This document shows positions 1 through 9,700 of a stretch of DNA of 64,000 bases, piece after piece. How positions within the stretch are numbered: the stretch's first letter is position 1; each line of letters begins with the position of its first letter. Below the pieces are notes generated by a model. That model was not told the DNA's origin, made no database searches, and saw nothing but the letters and a program-made list of their open reading frames with translations. The stretch is from Rhynchopus euleeides (lineage: Eukaryota > Euglenozoa > Diplonemea > Diplonemida > Diplonemidae), in assembly GCA_963210315.1 (NCBI GenBank), contig OY723248.1, forward strand, positions 2,248,727 through 2,312,726. Reading direction: 5' to 3'. Position numbers and translations under genes: made by a program.

Positions 1-1111
1 CGTTGGACCCGCCCTTGTCGGATCTGATGAGGAAGGGGGGGGGCAAGCTGAGGCGCGTCAGCTCGCGCTTGATGTCCTGCGACAGCTCGACCCCGGTCTG
101 GCTCCCCCTCCGCTCCTCCGGACGTATGAAGATCAGCGATGCGGCGAATCCTACAGCGCTGAGGATGATGGCCGTCGCCTTCGTGTCGCCAATCCCACTG
201 TTGTCATGCGACATGCAGTACCTCCCCCCCTTCAGCTTGGCCGTGATGACCTTCTCGCTGTCCTTCGTCAGCTCGTCGCCCAGCTTCTTCACCAGCGGAG
301 CAACCTTCGGGGGGTCCTTGGGGATGCGTGTGCCTGCGAGGCAGGAGAGTACACCCTGCATCGCGCCCGCTGTGATCCCCGTGTAGAGCACCCCTTTCGC
401 GATTTTGTCATGCAGAGCGGTTTCACTCGCTTCAAATGCAGTCACAATTGTGACCTGCCCCTCTTCCCCCTTCTTCTGCCTTGATTTCTTCCCCACGTGC
501 TTGCTGCCGGTGAAGTGGTCCCCCAGGTCGCCTGCCTGGACATGGGGCATCCACAACACCTCGCAGATATCGCAGGAGGGGACCTCCTGAGCCGCTGCGT
601 AAACGCTCGTCAGCTGCTTGGAATTCCTGTAGTGTGATTTGATGTCGCCGACCTTCACGCAGACACAGTCGGTGTGCTTCTTCATCTCCCTGCGGAGAGC
701 ATCGCCCAGTACCTTCCTCTGGGAGGGGGCAGGTGGGGGGTCAGCAGGGGGTGCGGCCGGCGCGTCGTCACCAACGTCCTCCGCCGGGGGATCTGCCAGG
801 GCCCCCAGGTCCTGCGCGAGCTGCCTCCTGGCAGCAGTCTTCGCCCCCGCCTTCTTGCCCCGCTTCTTTTTGGGCTTTTCCTCCTCCTCCGTGCCTCTTT
901 CGCCAGCCAGGATGCGGGCCTTGGCAATGGCTGTGGCCAGCTGGGGCTTCGTGCCGGCCGCCTCCACCCCCTCCGCCTTCGCCAGGTCCACCAGAAACGA
1001 CTTCGCCTTTTTCTGCAGCAACAGGGCTGCAGCATCTACGGCAACAGTTTGTGCCTGTGACAGCTCCGCAGTAATAGAATCCTCATCGGAGTCAGCCGCT
1101 CTCTTTGCCAT
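1..1111 (-). CDS. hAT-like transposase, 5' part (runs off window start)
   Basis: A reading frame begins at the ATG at 1111-1109 and stays open to the window edge (about 370 codons), so the C-terminus is missing. Residues ~70-85 are a Lys/Arg-rich basic tract. Around residue 175-200 lies a BED/U1-type zinc finger, CDIC followed by DHFTGSKH (C-x2-C...H-x5-H). After it comes a segment reading AKGVLYTGITAGAMQG, then a DNSGIGDTKA stretch and a late RSDKGGSN, which resemble the first catalytic region and the second Asp region of hAT/DUF659 transposases. Between two homopolymers (C7 near 320, G6 near 250) a different frame reads more like protein (KKLGDELTKDSEKV), which suggests two compensating frameshifts or sequence errors. 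A related, decayed copy lies at 43287-44954. The family call is by eye from motifs only. Confidence 0.55.
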   Translation of the reverse strand, partial: MAKRAADSDEDSITAELSQAQTVAVDAAALLLQKKAKSFLVDLAKAEGVEAAGTKPQLATAIAKARILAGERGTEEEEKPKKKRGKKAGAKTAARRQLAQDLGALADPPAEDVGDDAPAAPPADPPPAPSQRKVLGDALRREMKKHTDCVCVKVGDIKSHYRNSKQLTSVYAAAQEVPSCDICEVLWMPHVQAGDLGDHFTGSKHVGKKSRQKKGEEGQVTIVTAFEASETALHDKIAKGVLYTGITAGAMQGVLSCLAGTRIPKDPPKVAPLVKKLGDELTKDSEKVITAKLKGGRYCMSHDNSGIGDTKATAIILSAVGFAASLIFIRPEERRGSQTGVELSQDIKRELTRLSLPPPFLIRSDKGGSN

Positions 1112-1393
1112 ATTGCGGCTGCTTGTGTGTGCCAGGTGTGGAAGTGAGGAACGCGCATACATACAAGCATGCAAAAAAGCGAATGTTATTTGGACCGTGC
1201 AGGCTTTTGCAGGATTGGGGGTGGGATGAGAGATTCCTGGGCTGATACCATCCTAGTCCGTCGAGCCGAGGTCAGTTTCTGAGCAAAGATGTTCTGTAAC
1301 CCCTTCCCAATAGGGAAACCCCTGCAGAAAAACTAAGGTCTTAGAATTAAGAGGTTAAAACGCGGAATCTCTTAATAAGGTCTGAATATATCC
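1112..1393. other. 5' flank of the transposase gene, no feature seen
   Basis: AT-richer sequence upstream of the minus-strand transposase start. It probably holds the element's 5' end, but no terminal inverted repeat could be recognised. Confidence 0.2.
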
Positions 1394-1890
1394 ATGCCAG
1401 GGTACCCAATTTAGGTACCCAGGGTACCGAATTTAGGTACCCCCACCCCCGAAAGTTGGAAAATCTGTGGGGGGACCTTTTCAAAAAAAAAATTTGGGGT
1501 GGGCCTATTTTGCACATTTGGACCCATTTTCAAAGGAATTTTTGAATTTTGAGCCCATTTTGAACCCTAAAATGGCTCATCGAAATATTTCTGCAAAAAT
1601 CCGGGCCAGAATGCCAAAATCTGAGAAAATCTGGAAAATTCTGAGAAATTCTGTGGGGGGGACCTTTTCGAAATTTTTTTTGGGGTGGGCCTATTTTGGA
1701 CATTTGGGTCCGTTTTCAAAGGAATTTATGAATTTTGAGCCCATTCGTTGCCCTAAAATGGGACCGCGGATATCTAGCTCCTGCTGAGGACCTGGGTACA
1801 TGGCCAAATCAGCCAGAAATCTCAGGTTTTCGTATTGCAATTTGGGTTCGCGTGCTGGTATCGCAGCCTGGCCCCGAGGGTCCATACCGT
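1394..1890. repeat. GGTACC-flanked dispersed repeat, two tandem copies
   Basis: The segment starts with palindromic GGTACC/AATTTAGGTACCC units. A ~190-bp module then occurs twice (from ~1470 and ~1657): GGGGACCTTTTC, a poly-A or poly-T run, GGGGTGGGCCTATTTTG, then TTTTGAGCCCATT. A diverged third copy follows the same GGTACC units at 12285-12360. No coding potential is seen. The family is unknown. Confidence 0.5.
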
Positions 1891-2135
1891 GAGTAACCGG
1901 GCCCGCTATCCTACTCTCGCTCTACGTGACACCACACGATCACAGCTCTACGTGACACCACACCATCCCAGAAGAACGCTGGTATCAACAGGTGCATCGA
2001 TACCCGCACCTGACTCTCTCTGAGATGAAAGAGGCTGGCTACCCCTCCCTCTTGGCAGGTGTGCTTCCCAATGCCCGCTACGTCACCCCAGCACTCCATG
2101 ACTGCAAGGGGCTCGCCATGCGGCTGATCAGGGTA

Positions 2136-2143
2136 CTGGATGA
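2136..2143. repeat. 8-bp target-site duplication, left copy
   Basis: CTGGATGA directly precedes the CAGGGGTGG terminus of the MITE. The same eight bases follow the other terminus at 2795-2802. Confidence 0.85.
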
Positions 2144-2794
2144 CAGGGGTGGAGCTTGGGGGTTTTTTCGGGTCAGCTGACCTGATTTTCTGCAGGCCCT
2201 CACAAAAAATCAGGTCAGGGGTAAAAAGAAAAAAAAATATAGATTTTCGGGAAACCGGAAAAGTTGGCTCCTCGCCTTGGGGCCTCAAGGTGACCAGGAG
2301 GCGTTTCGTGAGCAAAGTGACCCCAGCGACATGAGCACAGGCCTCAAACAGTCACAATAGAGGACAAATGAAGCTGCCCAACCCGTACCGTGCAACAGAC
2401 GTTTACTACCGTGGCCTCCGGTGGCTGGGGGGCTCCGCCCCCCAGACCCCCCTGTGGCATGTGCCTGTCTTGTACCCAAGCCCTTTACATCAGGGAATCT
2501 CAGTATCCTCAGGAGGACGCAGCCAACTCACACAGAATCCGTACGCCCGCAAGTCACAGATGTTCACTACCGTGGCCTCCGGCGGCTGGGAGCTCCGCCT
2601 CCCAGACCCCCCCTACGGCATGTGTTTGTCTTGTAACCAAGTCCTTGCGCGTCCGGGGCTGCATATCGGTTCCGGTACCTCGCGGGAGGCTGGGCCCGAG
2701 CACTGATCTCTGAGACGAACCGGGGGGGAACCCATAAGAAAAAATTGGCTGACCCGATCCAGCCCGCAACCCCATATTTCAAGCTCCACCCCTG
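2144..2794. mobile_element. hAT-type MITE, copy 1
   Basis: This is a 651-bp non-coding element. It starts CAGGGGTGGAGCTTG and ends with the inverted complement CAAGCTCCACCCCTG, with a further inner inverted match (CGGGTCAGC). It is flanked by an exact 8-bp duplication, CTGGATGA. The 8-bp TSD and the CAGGG-type terminus are typical of the hAT superfamily. The interior holds two modules around CTACCGTGGCCTCCGG, each followed by a GC palindrome. A second, near-identical copy with a different TSD lies at 60966-61640. It carries no transposase and would need one supplied in trans. Confidence 0.85.
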
Positions 2795-2802
2795 CTGGAT
2801 GA
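2795..2802. repeat. 8-bp target-site duplication, right copy
   Basis: CTGGATGA, identical to 2136-2143. Confidence 0.85.
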
Positions 2803-2848
2803 GACAACAAAAAAATATTCGACAAGACCTGTACAAACCTTGCACTGA

Positions 2849-3715
2849 ATGTGTCGCAGCATGGGACAGGTGCTCAGTTCCGGAAGGTCGTGCTTGCCTG
2901 TCACAGGACACACCTACAAGGGCTTGTTCCGCTACCTCTTTGTCTCCCTTGCAGACCTCATGCATTTCCGGTATGCAGACATCCCCTGGCGCTTCTGGGG
3001 ATGCAAGGATGAGTCAGCCCGGATTCCCTTCTTGCGTGCTCGGATCTCAGGGCATATATTTCACTGGTTGATGGAGCATGCCGAAAAGGGATCAACGCGC
3101 AATGCCTACGTACACAGTCTCCATCATTGGTGGGCTCCAGAAGATGCAGTGCCTCTGCAGAACAACGACGAATTTGAAGAAGCAGAGAACGGACATCGCA
3201 AGAAAGATGCCGTTACAATCGCCAGCTCCGCAACTTACGAGAGAGATCTTGCGATGGCAGAAGAGAAGCGGCGCGCATCGGGCATGCCTTGGAAGGTTGC
3301 GCACCTGTCGCAGGACGGGATCCTCGGGTATAGAGAAGTCATCCTGTGTCCGTGTCTGCACACCCGACACGCTCATAGATTGGCTGTGTATGTTCTTTGC
3401 ACACAGTTGACACAGCTGCAGAAGGGGTTTGTGCACTGCAACACACAGGACTTCGTTGAACCCATCAGCGCGCCCTACTTCCTGTTCCGGTTCCCCGAAG
3501 GACACCGCAAATTATCGCTCTGCTTGTGCAAAATGCCAATCCCGCTGGGGGCGACTTTCACACCATTCGTGTCATCCGAGGCGACTTTGAGCACGCTTGA
3601 CCAACGCGCACAGCAGGAGGGGGATGACAGTTCTGACGAAGAAGATGAGGCCTGCAGGATGGCTTGTCTTGCCCAAGGTGTAACACAACTACGACAGGCG
3701 ATGGCCGCACTTTGA
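2849..3715 (+). CDS. uncharacterised 288-aa protein
   Basis: An open frame of 288 codons begins at the ATG at 2849, directly after an in-frame stop; a second possible start, MGQV, is at 2861. I do not recognise the family. It has a hydrophobic N-terminal stretch (YLFVSLADLMHF, residues ~30-41), a Trp/His-rich region (HSLHHWW, ~88-94), a Cys-containing ILCPCLHTRHAH (~164-175), and an acidic tail (DDSSDEEDEA, ~258-267). The hAT MITE ends only 54 bp upstream, so the promoter region, or upstream exons, would have been displaced or replaced by that insertion. Amino-acid use is balanced and the opposite-strand frames are shorter, which favours real coding, but it could be a decayed exon or element gene. 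Confidence 0.45.
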   Translation: MCRSMGQVLSSGRSCLPVTGHTYKGLFRYLFVSLADLMHFRYADIPWRFWGCKDESARIPFLRARISGHIFHWLMEHAEKGSTRNAYVHSLHHWWAPEDAVPLQNNDEFEEAENGHRKKDAVTIASSATYERDLAMAEEKRRASGMPWKVAHLSQDGILGYREVILCPCLHTRHAHRLAVYVLCTQLTQLQKGFVHCNTQDFVEPISAPYFLFRFPEGHRKLSLCLCKMPIPLGATFTPFVSSEATLSTLDQRAQQEGDDSSDEEDEACRMACLAQGVTQLRQAMAAL

Positions 3716-3900
3716 CACCTCAAATTCTAACCGCTCACCTCCGCAGGTGTAGCCGCTACCAGGAGGATAGGTAGGTAGTCCAGAGTCCGGGGAAACTGAC
3801 AGAAGCAAAACAAGCCCCTCCCCATCCCTCTTCCACCATGATTTTACCCCCCACGCCAGTAGACTGTAACTATATCATGGGAAAAATGGATGAAAATAGG
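3716..3900. other. 3' flank, no feature seen
   Basis: Non-coding sequence after the 288-aa frame. No clear AATAAA signal is seen. Confidence 0.2.
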
Positions 3901-3909
3901 TGAAAAGAC

Positions 3910-4045
3910 TCCCGCTAGGGGGAGTCAGACTCCCCCTAGCGGGAGTATAGACTCCCGCTAGCGGGAGTCTGGACTCCCGCTAGCGGGAGTCTTTGACACC
4001 CGCTCAGACTCCCGCTCCCAGACTCCCGCTAGGGCCGCTGGAGTC
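3910..4045. repeat. Palindromic GACTCCCGCTAGCGGGAGTC cluster
   Basis: Repeated self-complementary units of ACTCCCGCTAGCGGGAGT and partial versions lie within about 135 bp, in both orientations. They could fold into several hairpins or a cruciform. There is no coding potential. Confidence 0.7.
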
Positions 4046-4080
4046 CACCGTGTATCCTACACTCGTTTTTTCCTAGGTTT

Positions 4081-4556
4081 TCGTCAGCTGATTGAGGGTG
4101 TGATATGAGGGTTCTATCCAACAAGGATATCAAGGCGGCACTTCAAAGTCCTGCCAAGGACAGCGCCACGTGGGTGTGTGCTTCTGATGTATGTTATGTC
4201 ATCATGTGAAACCCTCCCCAGCGTGTGCCAACATCCCTGACACGCTCACGAAAAGCATGACACGGAGAAAGCAGGTGCCGAAACAACCTGCCGAGCACAC
4301 GGGTGGTGTCACGTTGATCCACGCAGCGATCTCCCATGACAGGAAGCCTTGTGGCCACGGCAGAGTGCCGCAGACTGTGGGAGAGGTGTCGCCAGTCCTT
4401 GAGGTTGCAGTGTGTCATCAGACTAAAACCCGTGCCTTGTTCACCCTGTTATTCACCCCTGTGAGGTTGATCCCATATCGTTGCCTGCTTTGGGGCCTGA
4501 AGGACATAGGGGTCCAACCGGCACTTGAGCATCGCAAGGCCTGAGCGGCTGTGTGG
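4081..4556 (+). repeat. Dispersed repeat shared with the decamer-array element
   Basis: About 470 bp match 30697-31157 in reverse orientation with few changes. At the other site this segment is the core of an element bounded by inverted TTGTGATTTG arrays. Here the arrays are absent and the match starts at CGTCAGCTGATTGAGGG. No convincing protein is seen. Confidence 0.7.
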
Positions 4557-6686
4557 CAGGTTTTCATTGAAGGGCCAAATCCCCCCTTTTCTGGGTGAAA
4601 AGTGTTGTGCGTCGTTCAGTATCTTGCGCGAATCGCTTTCGACACCACCATCAAACCACCGCAAAAGAACAACCCATCTTCTGGAGTGTGATTTCTGGTG
4701 GCGGGGTAGGATGGGTGAGTGGGGTGTGACGGTGCAACGACAGTCGAACTTCTTCGAACACAGAACACCCCACCAGCCTGCCGGGCGTGTGAAGTGTTCG
4801 CAAGGATCCGCACGGTGAAAAGTTTCCTGAGTTGGCTACGCCGAACTTACAAAATGGCAAGGTTTGAGTGTCGCTTGTTGCGACCCACTGGCTGGACGAG
4901 TTCTCTTTTTGGGACAAGACCACACACAACAAGAAGGTTGTCACAGGGGGTCTTCGCTGGTCGTTATTCTTCGTCAATCTTCGTCAGTTTTCACTATTTC
5001 AACAGCAAATACACCAAGATACACTGACGACCATCCCGTAGCGAAGACCCCCACAGTGAAAAAGATAGTTGGCAGCGCTTTGGGTGACAAACACAATCTA
5101 CCTTGCCTTGTTGTTATGACTGTGCGCACATTCACACCAACCTTCATCAGCCAAGCCACGTGAGGTTTGTTCACCCGGGTTTGGCGCACACACAACGCCT
5201 TATCTTTTAAACGTCCAATGCAACACTCACAGCATCGAGGCCGAGTGTTTCTCGTAGTATTTTTCGAGGGAAATCCCCCCAAAAAAGGACACATCCGTCC
5301 GAGGGCACATGAGTGCGAGACAGCTCCCAATAAAAAAACCCCAGACCTACCGCACATCACTTCTGGCGTTCGGAACTCGGTTTGTTTTGGGGATTGCAAT
5401 CTCTTCGATTCTGCAATAAATGAGGTTTTGCTCTGAGTGAGCGGATATAACTGGTGAAAATGGGTACAGTGGTCTGAATCTGGAGGTTGGGTGCGGGTTG
5501 TGTGTTCCGCATCATCCCTACAAACCAAACCAAGCCGATTGACACCGAACATTTTGTCTGACCTGCACCCATTGTTTCCTGCCTGCCTGCCTGTGTTGTG
5601 CTGCACCTGTGCCTCCCTGTTCTGTATTTTGTACCCTCAGCGGGTTCACGATACAGGGCAGTCCACTCCCCAAAAATCACGGTCTTGACGCCCATTCCAT
5701 CCACTTTCAGTGGATGTGTTTGGTATTTCCGAATGGAATTTTCCAGCGTCAAGATTACAAGAACAGGGTCAGTCACTTCTACCGTAGCTGCGATGCCGGT
5801 AGTTGTGCAGAAATGATCTTTTCGACGGACGCGACGCCTCCCCAGCTTGCCTGTGTCTGTGTTGCCATAGCCATGTGACAGATATTCACATAACGAATGT
5901 ACTGTCACACCGCAAGGGGCTTTGGACAACGTTAAACAACAGTACACTTGCAGGTTTGGGTCAAAAATTCCAATTTCCGCTGGTCACGGGCCCCTTTCAA
6001 AACATTGACCACCTTTCGAGAATTTAGTTCTGCACCATGGATTCGAGGGACTGCGATGATTCGGAACCGAGGATGAAGACTACTGGGAAGGAACTGTGTG
6101 CTCTCTTGAAGCACTGGAATCGGCGAACTTGGACGGAACCTAAGCGCGACAGGTGAAGGGGCATCCCGAACAAAGGCATACAAAGTGGCTCTGGAGATAT
6201 TGTTGCATCTGCGACACCCTGTCTTACATCCCGCCTGGGCTCTGATCTTCACCTATAGCAATGACTAAATCCCTATCATGGGTACATGAAGCTTTTGTAG
6301 GTACATTTAAACTTGCGAACCTCTCAACGACCTGTTAATCGCCTTGTACCGAAATCTGACCCTGGGCTTCGGCCCTCACGGCATTCAGCGGGTGACCCGA
6401 TGCCGGTGTGGATGGAGAAGTGCACAGTTCTGAAACAGTGTGTCGACGAATCCGAGGAATCCAATCAGAGTAGTCCCGAGATGAAGTGGTGCAAGAACTC
6501 AAAAACTGTTTGCCTTTGGTCAAGGCCCCCTTTCCAAAAATTTGACCCGCGCAGTGGTGGCCAGTCCTGAGAACCAACAGTAGCATAAGCCTACGACTGG
6601 TCCAGGACGAGGCCGACCCTGTATATAGCCTGTGTATGACTACCCTGTCATACCAGGCTGCTGCTAGTTGGCCACAAGCCACTGGC
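4557..6686. other. Non-coding or unresolved region
   Basis: No gene can be supported. Two overlapping minus-strand open frames exist (5357-5947, 196 codons, with a protein-like stretch VEVTDPVLVILTLENSIRKY; and 4974-5606, 210 codons), and either could be an exon. A small plus-strand frame with a good start context (GCACCATGG) spans 6038-6157 (39 codons). Segments near 5980-6025 and 6525-6560 are diverged copies of each other. A B-type end repeat lies at 5209-5261. Confidence 0.2.
5209..5261 (+). repeat. Solitary B-type split-repeat end
   Basis: ACGTCCAATGCAACACTCAC and the following bases to CGTAGTATTTT match the B1 and B2 repeats of the split-repeat element at 21794-26662. No A repeat adjoins it, so it is probably a relic. 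Confidence 0.55.
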
Positions 6687-6706
6687 AGACCATGACCCAG
6701 GGTACC
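6687..6706. repeat. 20-bp target-site duplication of the LINE, 3' side
   Basis: AGACCATGACCCAGGGTACC is repeated exactly at 12074-12093. The bases on either side differ, so the duplication is exactly 20 bp. Confidence 0.9.
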
Positions 6707-9700
6707 TTGTCCAGCATCAGTAGAGTGTCCAGTCTGGCGGACGACTGCTACTGTCCGCCCGGGCCCTCACACCGGTGATTCCGGCTCTCCTCGCGAGTGC
6801 CGAGTGACCCCCACCTCCAGCTTGTCGACTGCCGCGTTGGCGGCGGCGTCCGCGTCCGCATTCCACTTTCGGCCCACGTGCACGAGAGTGATTCGTGTGC
6901 CGGCCGCCCGCAGGGCGGCGATGCGTTCTCTGGCCTTGACGTACAGCGGGCGGAGCTTCTTGCTCCGGCACATGGTGTCGGTGTTGACCTGGTCCGCAAC
7001 CAGCTGACTATCGCCATACACCACCACCTCGCCCACCGGCGGGTGGTCAATCAGTTCATCTAGGCAGAGCAGTAGACCCGCGTACTCCGCCTCGTTCACA
7101 GTGCACCCCTGCGCCAGTCTGCTCTGCGCGGTCCACACCACCACACCACTCGCGGTTTTGCGCACTGCACCCGCACCCGTGCCCGCCCGCTTCTTGGCAG
7201 TGCCCTTCCCCCGTCTGAGGGGCCCGTCGAAGAAAAGGGTTTCCACCCCACTCCGCGGTTGGGGCTCAGCTCGTGCCACCACATGACCAGCCGCCGCGGC
7301 CTCGTACACGGCTCTCCTCTCGTCGCGGCCCGCCTCTTGGACCAGAACCTCCATCGTGGTCCAGCTCGGGCGCGGTGTCAGCGACGCGGCCTCTCGCACT
7401 TGCTCCTTCAGCCTAGTGAGCATCGCTTCGACCGCCTGCGTGCACAGCAAGCGAGGACGCCGGTTCAGCCCGCCGCACTGCAGCTGTCCGATGAAGGGCT
7501 CCAGAGACTTGCACTTGGACTCCCCGCCCTTCTTCCCCGGGTGGATGTACTCACCGGGTCCCGCAATGGCTTCACATGTGCGCATCCAGGCAGCCATCAG
7601 CGTACCCTTGTCCCTCGCAGTCAGGGCCCGCTGCCCCTTCTTCTTGCTCCCCGGCGAGAACACGACGTCGACGCCGGTGAACACCTCGAAGTCCACCGCG
7701 AGTTCCAACCAGGATACGTGGTACTTGCGGTTGTTTTCGTCGTCCGGCCACTTCAGCTGCCTCCACCAGTCGCGGACCGCGAAATAGGCCGGCACCCCAG
7801 CCACCTTAGACCAGGCTTGCGGCGGCAGGGCATCAGGGAGCTTGTCGTAGGTCTCAAGGGGTTCCTCAGGGTCCCAACCCCAAGGAAAGGGCTCGCGTAC
7901 CGACACCCCTGTGGCCGGTTCAGCCTCGCGCTGCCTGAGGAGTCGCTCCCTCTGGAGGATAATCTCCGTGTACAGTCCAAGCAGCTGCCGCAGGCACTTC
8001 GCATTGCCGTGTCCCTGCCGCATCACAAACCCCAGCGGCAGAATCCCGTTCCGAGCCAAGCAGGGGGGCCAGTTGGTCCTGTCCGCCGCCACCACATCCC
8101 GATACGCCGGTAGCCGGCGGTAGTCCGCCGTCGCCTCGCAGCGCCACCACATGTGTTCGTGGTCCTCCTTCTCGAGCCCACACAACTTACACATGCCATT
8201 CCCCTGCTTGTAATGGCGGAGGCGGCGGTCTTCGGTGACCTGGTCTCCAGCGATGATCGCCCGCATGATTCCCGCACGGTATGGTTCCGGTTCCCCCGAC
8301 CACACTCGGGTGACAGCCATGTAGTCGACCCCGTCGCGCATGCCCGTCGTGTCTTCCCGTTTCTTTGCAGCAATCTCCCGCCACCTGGCCGCACGAACCA
8401 TCTCACGCAGGTCGTGCAACACCGCAGGTCGATCCTCGCACCCGAGATCGATCGCCTTGTCGGAGTCACGTGCCTTGAGGCGCCCCGCATCGGGCCACTT
8501 CCAGCGCAGGTCCGAGAGCGCCGTCTGTACCAGGGCCACCGGCCCGGGAGTCGCCGCCTTGATCTCCGCAGCCGTCAGCGCACCGGCCCTGCTCGGCCCC
8601 CGTGGACCCCTCGCGGGGGTGCGTAGGCTTCTGATCTCAGTCACCAGCTGCCAGAGATCCGGGCATCTGTGGCGCACGGTGTGCATCGCCACCAGTCGTT
8701 GGTACTGGATGTAGGACGTCGGGTCCACGCGGTGAGCCGGGCACAGCAAGTTGCGCACGATCATCGGGCATCGCCGTGCCTTCTGAAACTTCCACAGCAC
8801 ACGCATGACAGCCATGTCAAGGGAGCTCAAGGTGCCCCACAGCGGGTTGGCTGTGTGGATCGCGGCGAAGGCCATCGGCATCACCATCGTCGCGAGAATC
8901 TTCGCCTTGGCCGGGAACCCCAGGTTGAGGTATTTCGCTTCCAGGCGGCGGCACACCTCAATTGCCTGTTTGACACGCTTGTCACAGATCCCCGAGATCT
9001 TCTCCCGCGACACCAGACAGATCTGCGCCCCAAGGTCCTTTATCTCTCCTCTGGCTTGCACGATGGGCTCCCCTTGGAGAACTAGAGTCAGCGTCTCCCC
9101 CGGGTCGGTGGAGAAGCATCTCCCCTTTGTCCCGTACCGCAGGTCCGTCAGCTCCGAGAACTCCTCGGTGAGCCGTAGCCCCCTCCGGATCTTGGCGAGG
9201 TCTGTGTCCAGCAACTTCTTGTCGTCAGCGTAGAGGCCGGTTCCACACTGTGCCTCTGCTCGGACCACCCTGTCCCACACCGCCATCACGGGGTTCAGCC
9301 ACAGTACGGACAGGGGGCACCCCTGGAGGATCCCGTTGAAGGCGGCGAAGGGTTGACCCACCGAACCCTGCACTTTAAACCGCCTCCTGAGGCCATGGTA
9401 CATCGCCCGGGAGGGCCGCCGCACTCTGTCGTCGAGACCCATCATTTCCAGGAGGCCGAAGATGATATCCCATGGCACCGAGTCAAAGCACTTTTTGACG
9501 TCGAGGAGAACCCCACGCAGAGGCACGCCCGTCAGGGATGCTTTCTCAGCTAGCAGCGCAGTCTTCATGTACGCCCCAAAAGCACCCTTGCCCGTACGGA
9601 AGCCGTACATGCTGTCAGTCGCCCACTCCTCCTGCCAGACCATCAGTTGGCTTACCCTGGCTTTCGCCCACACCCTGTATATCACCGACATGACCGTAAT

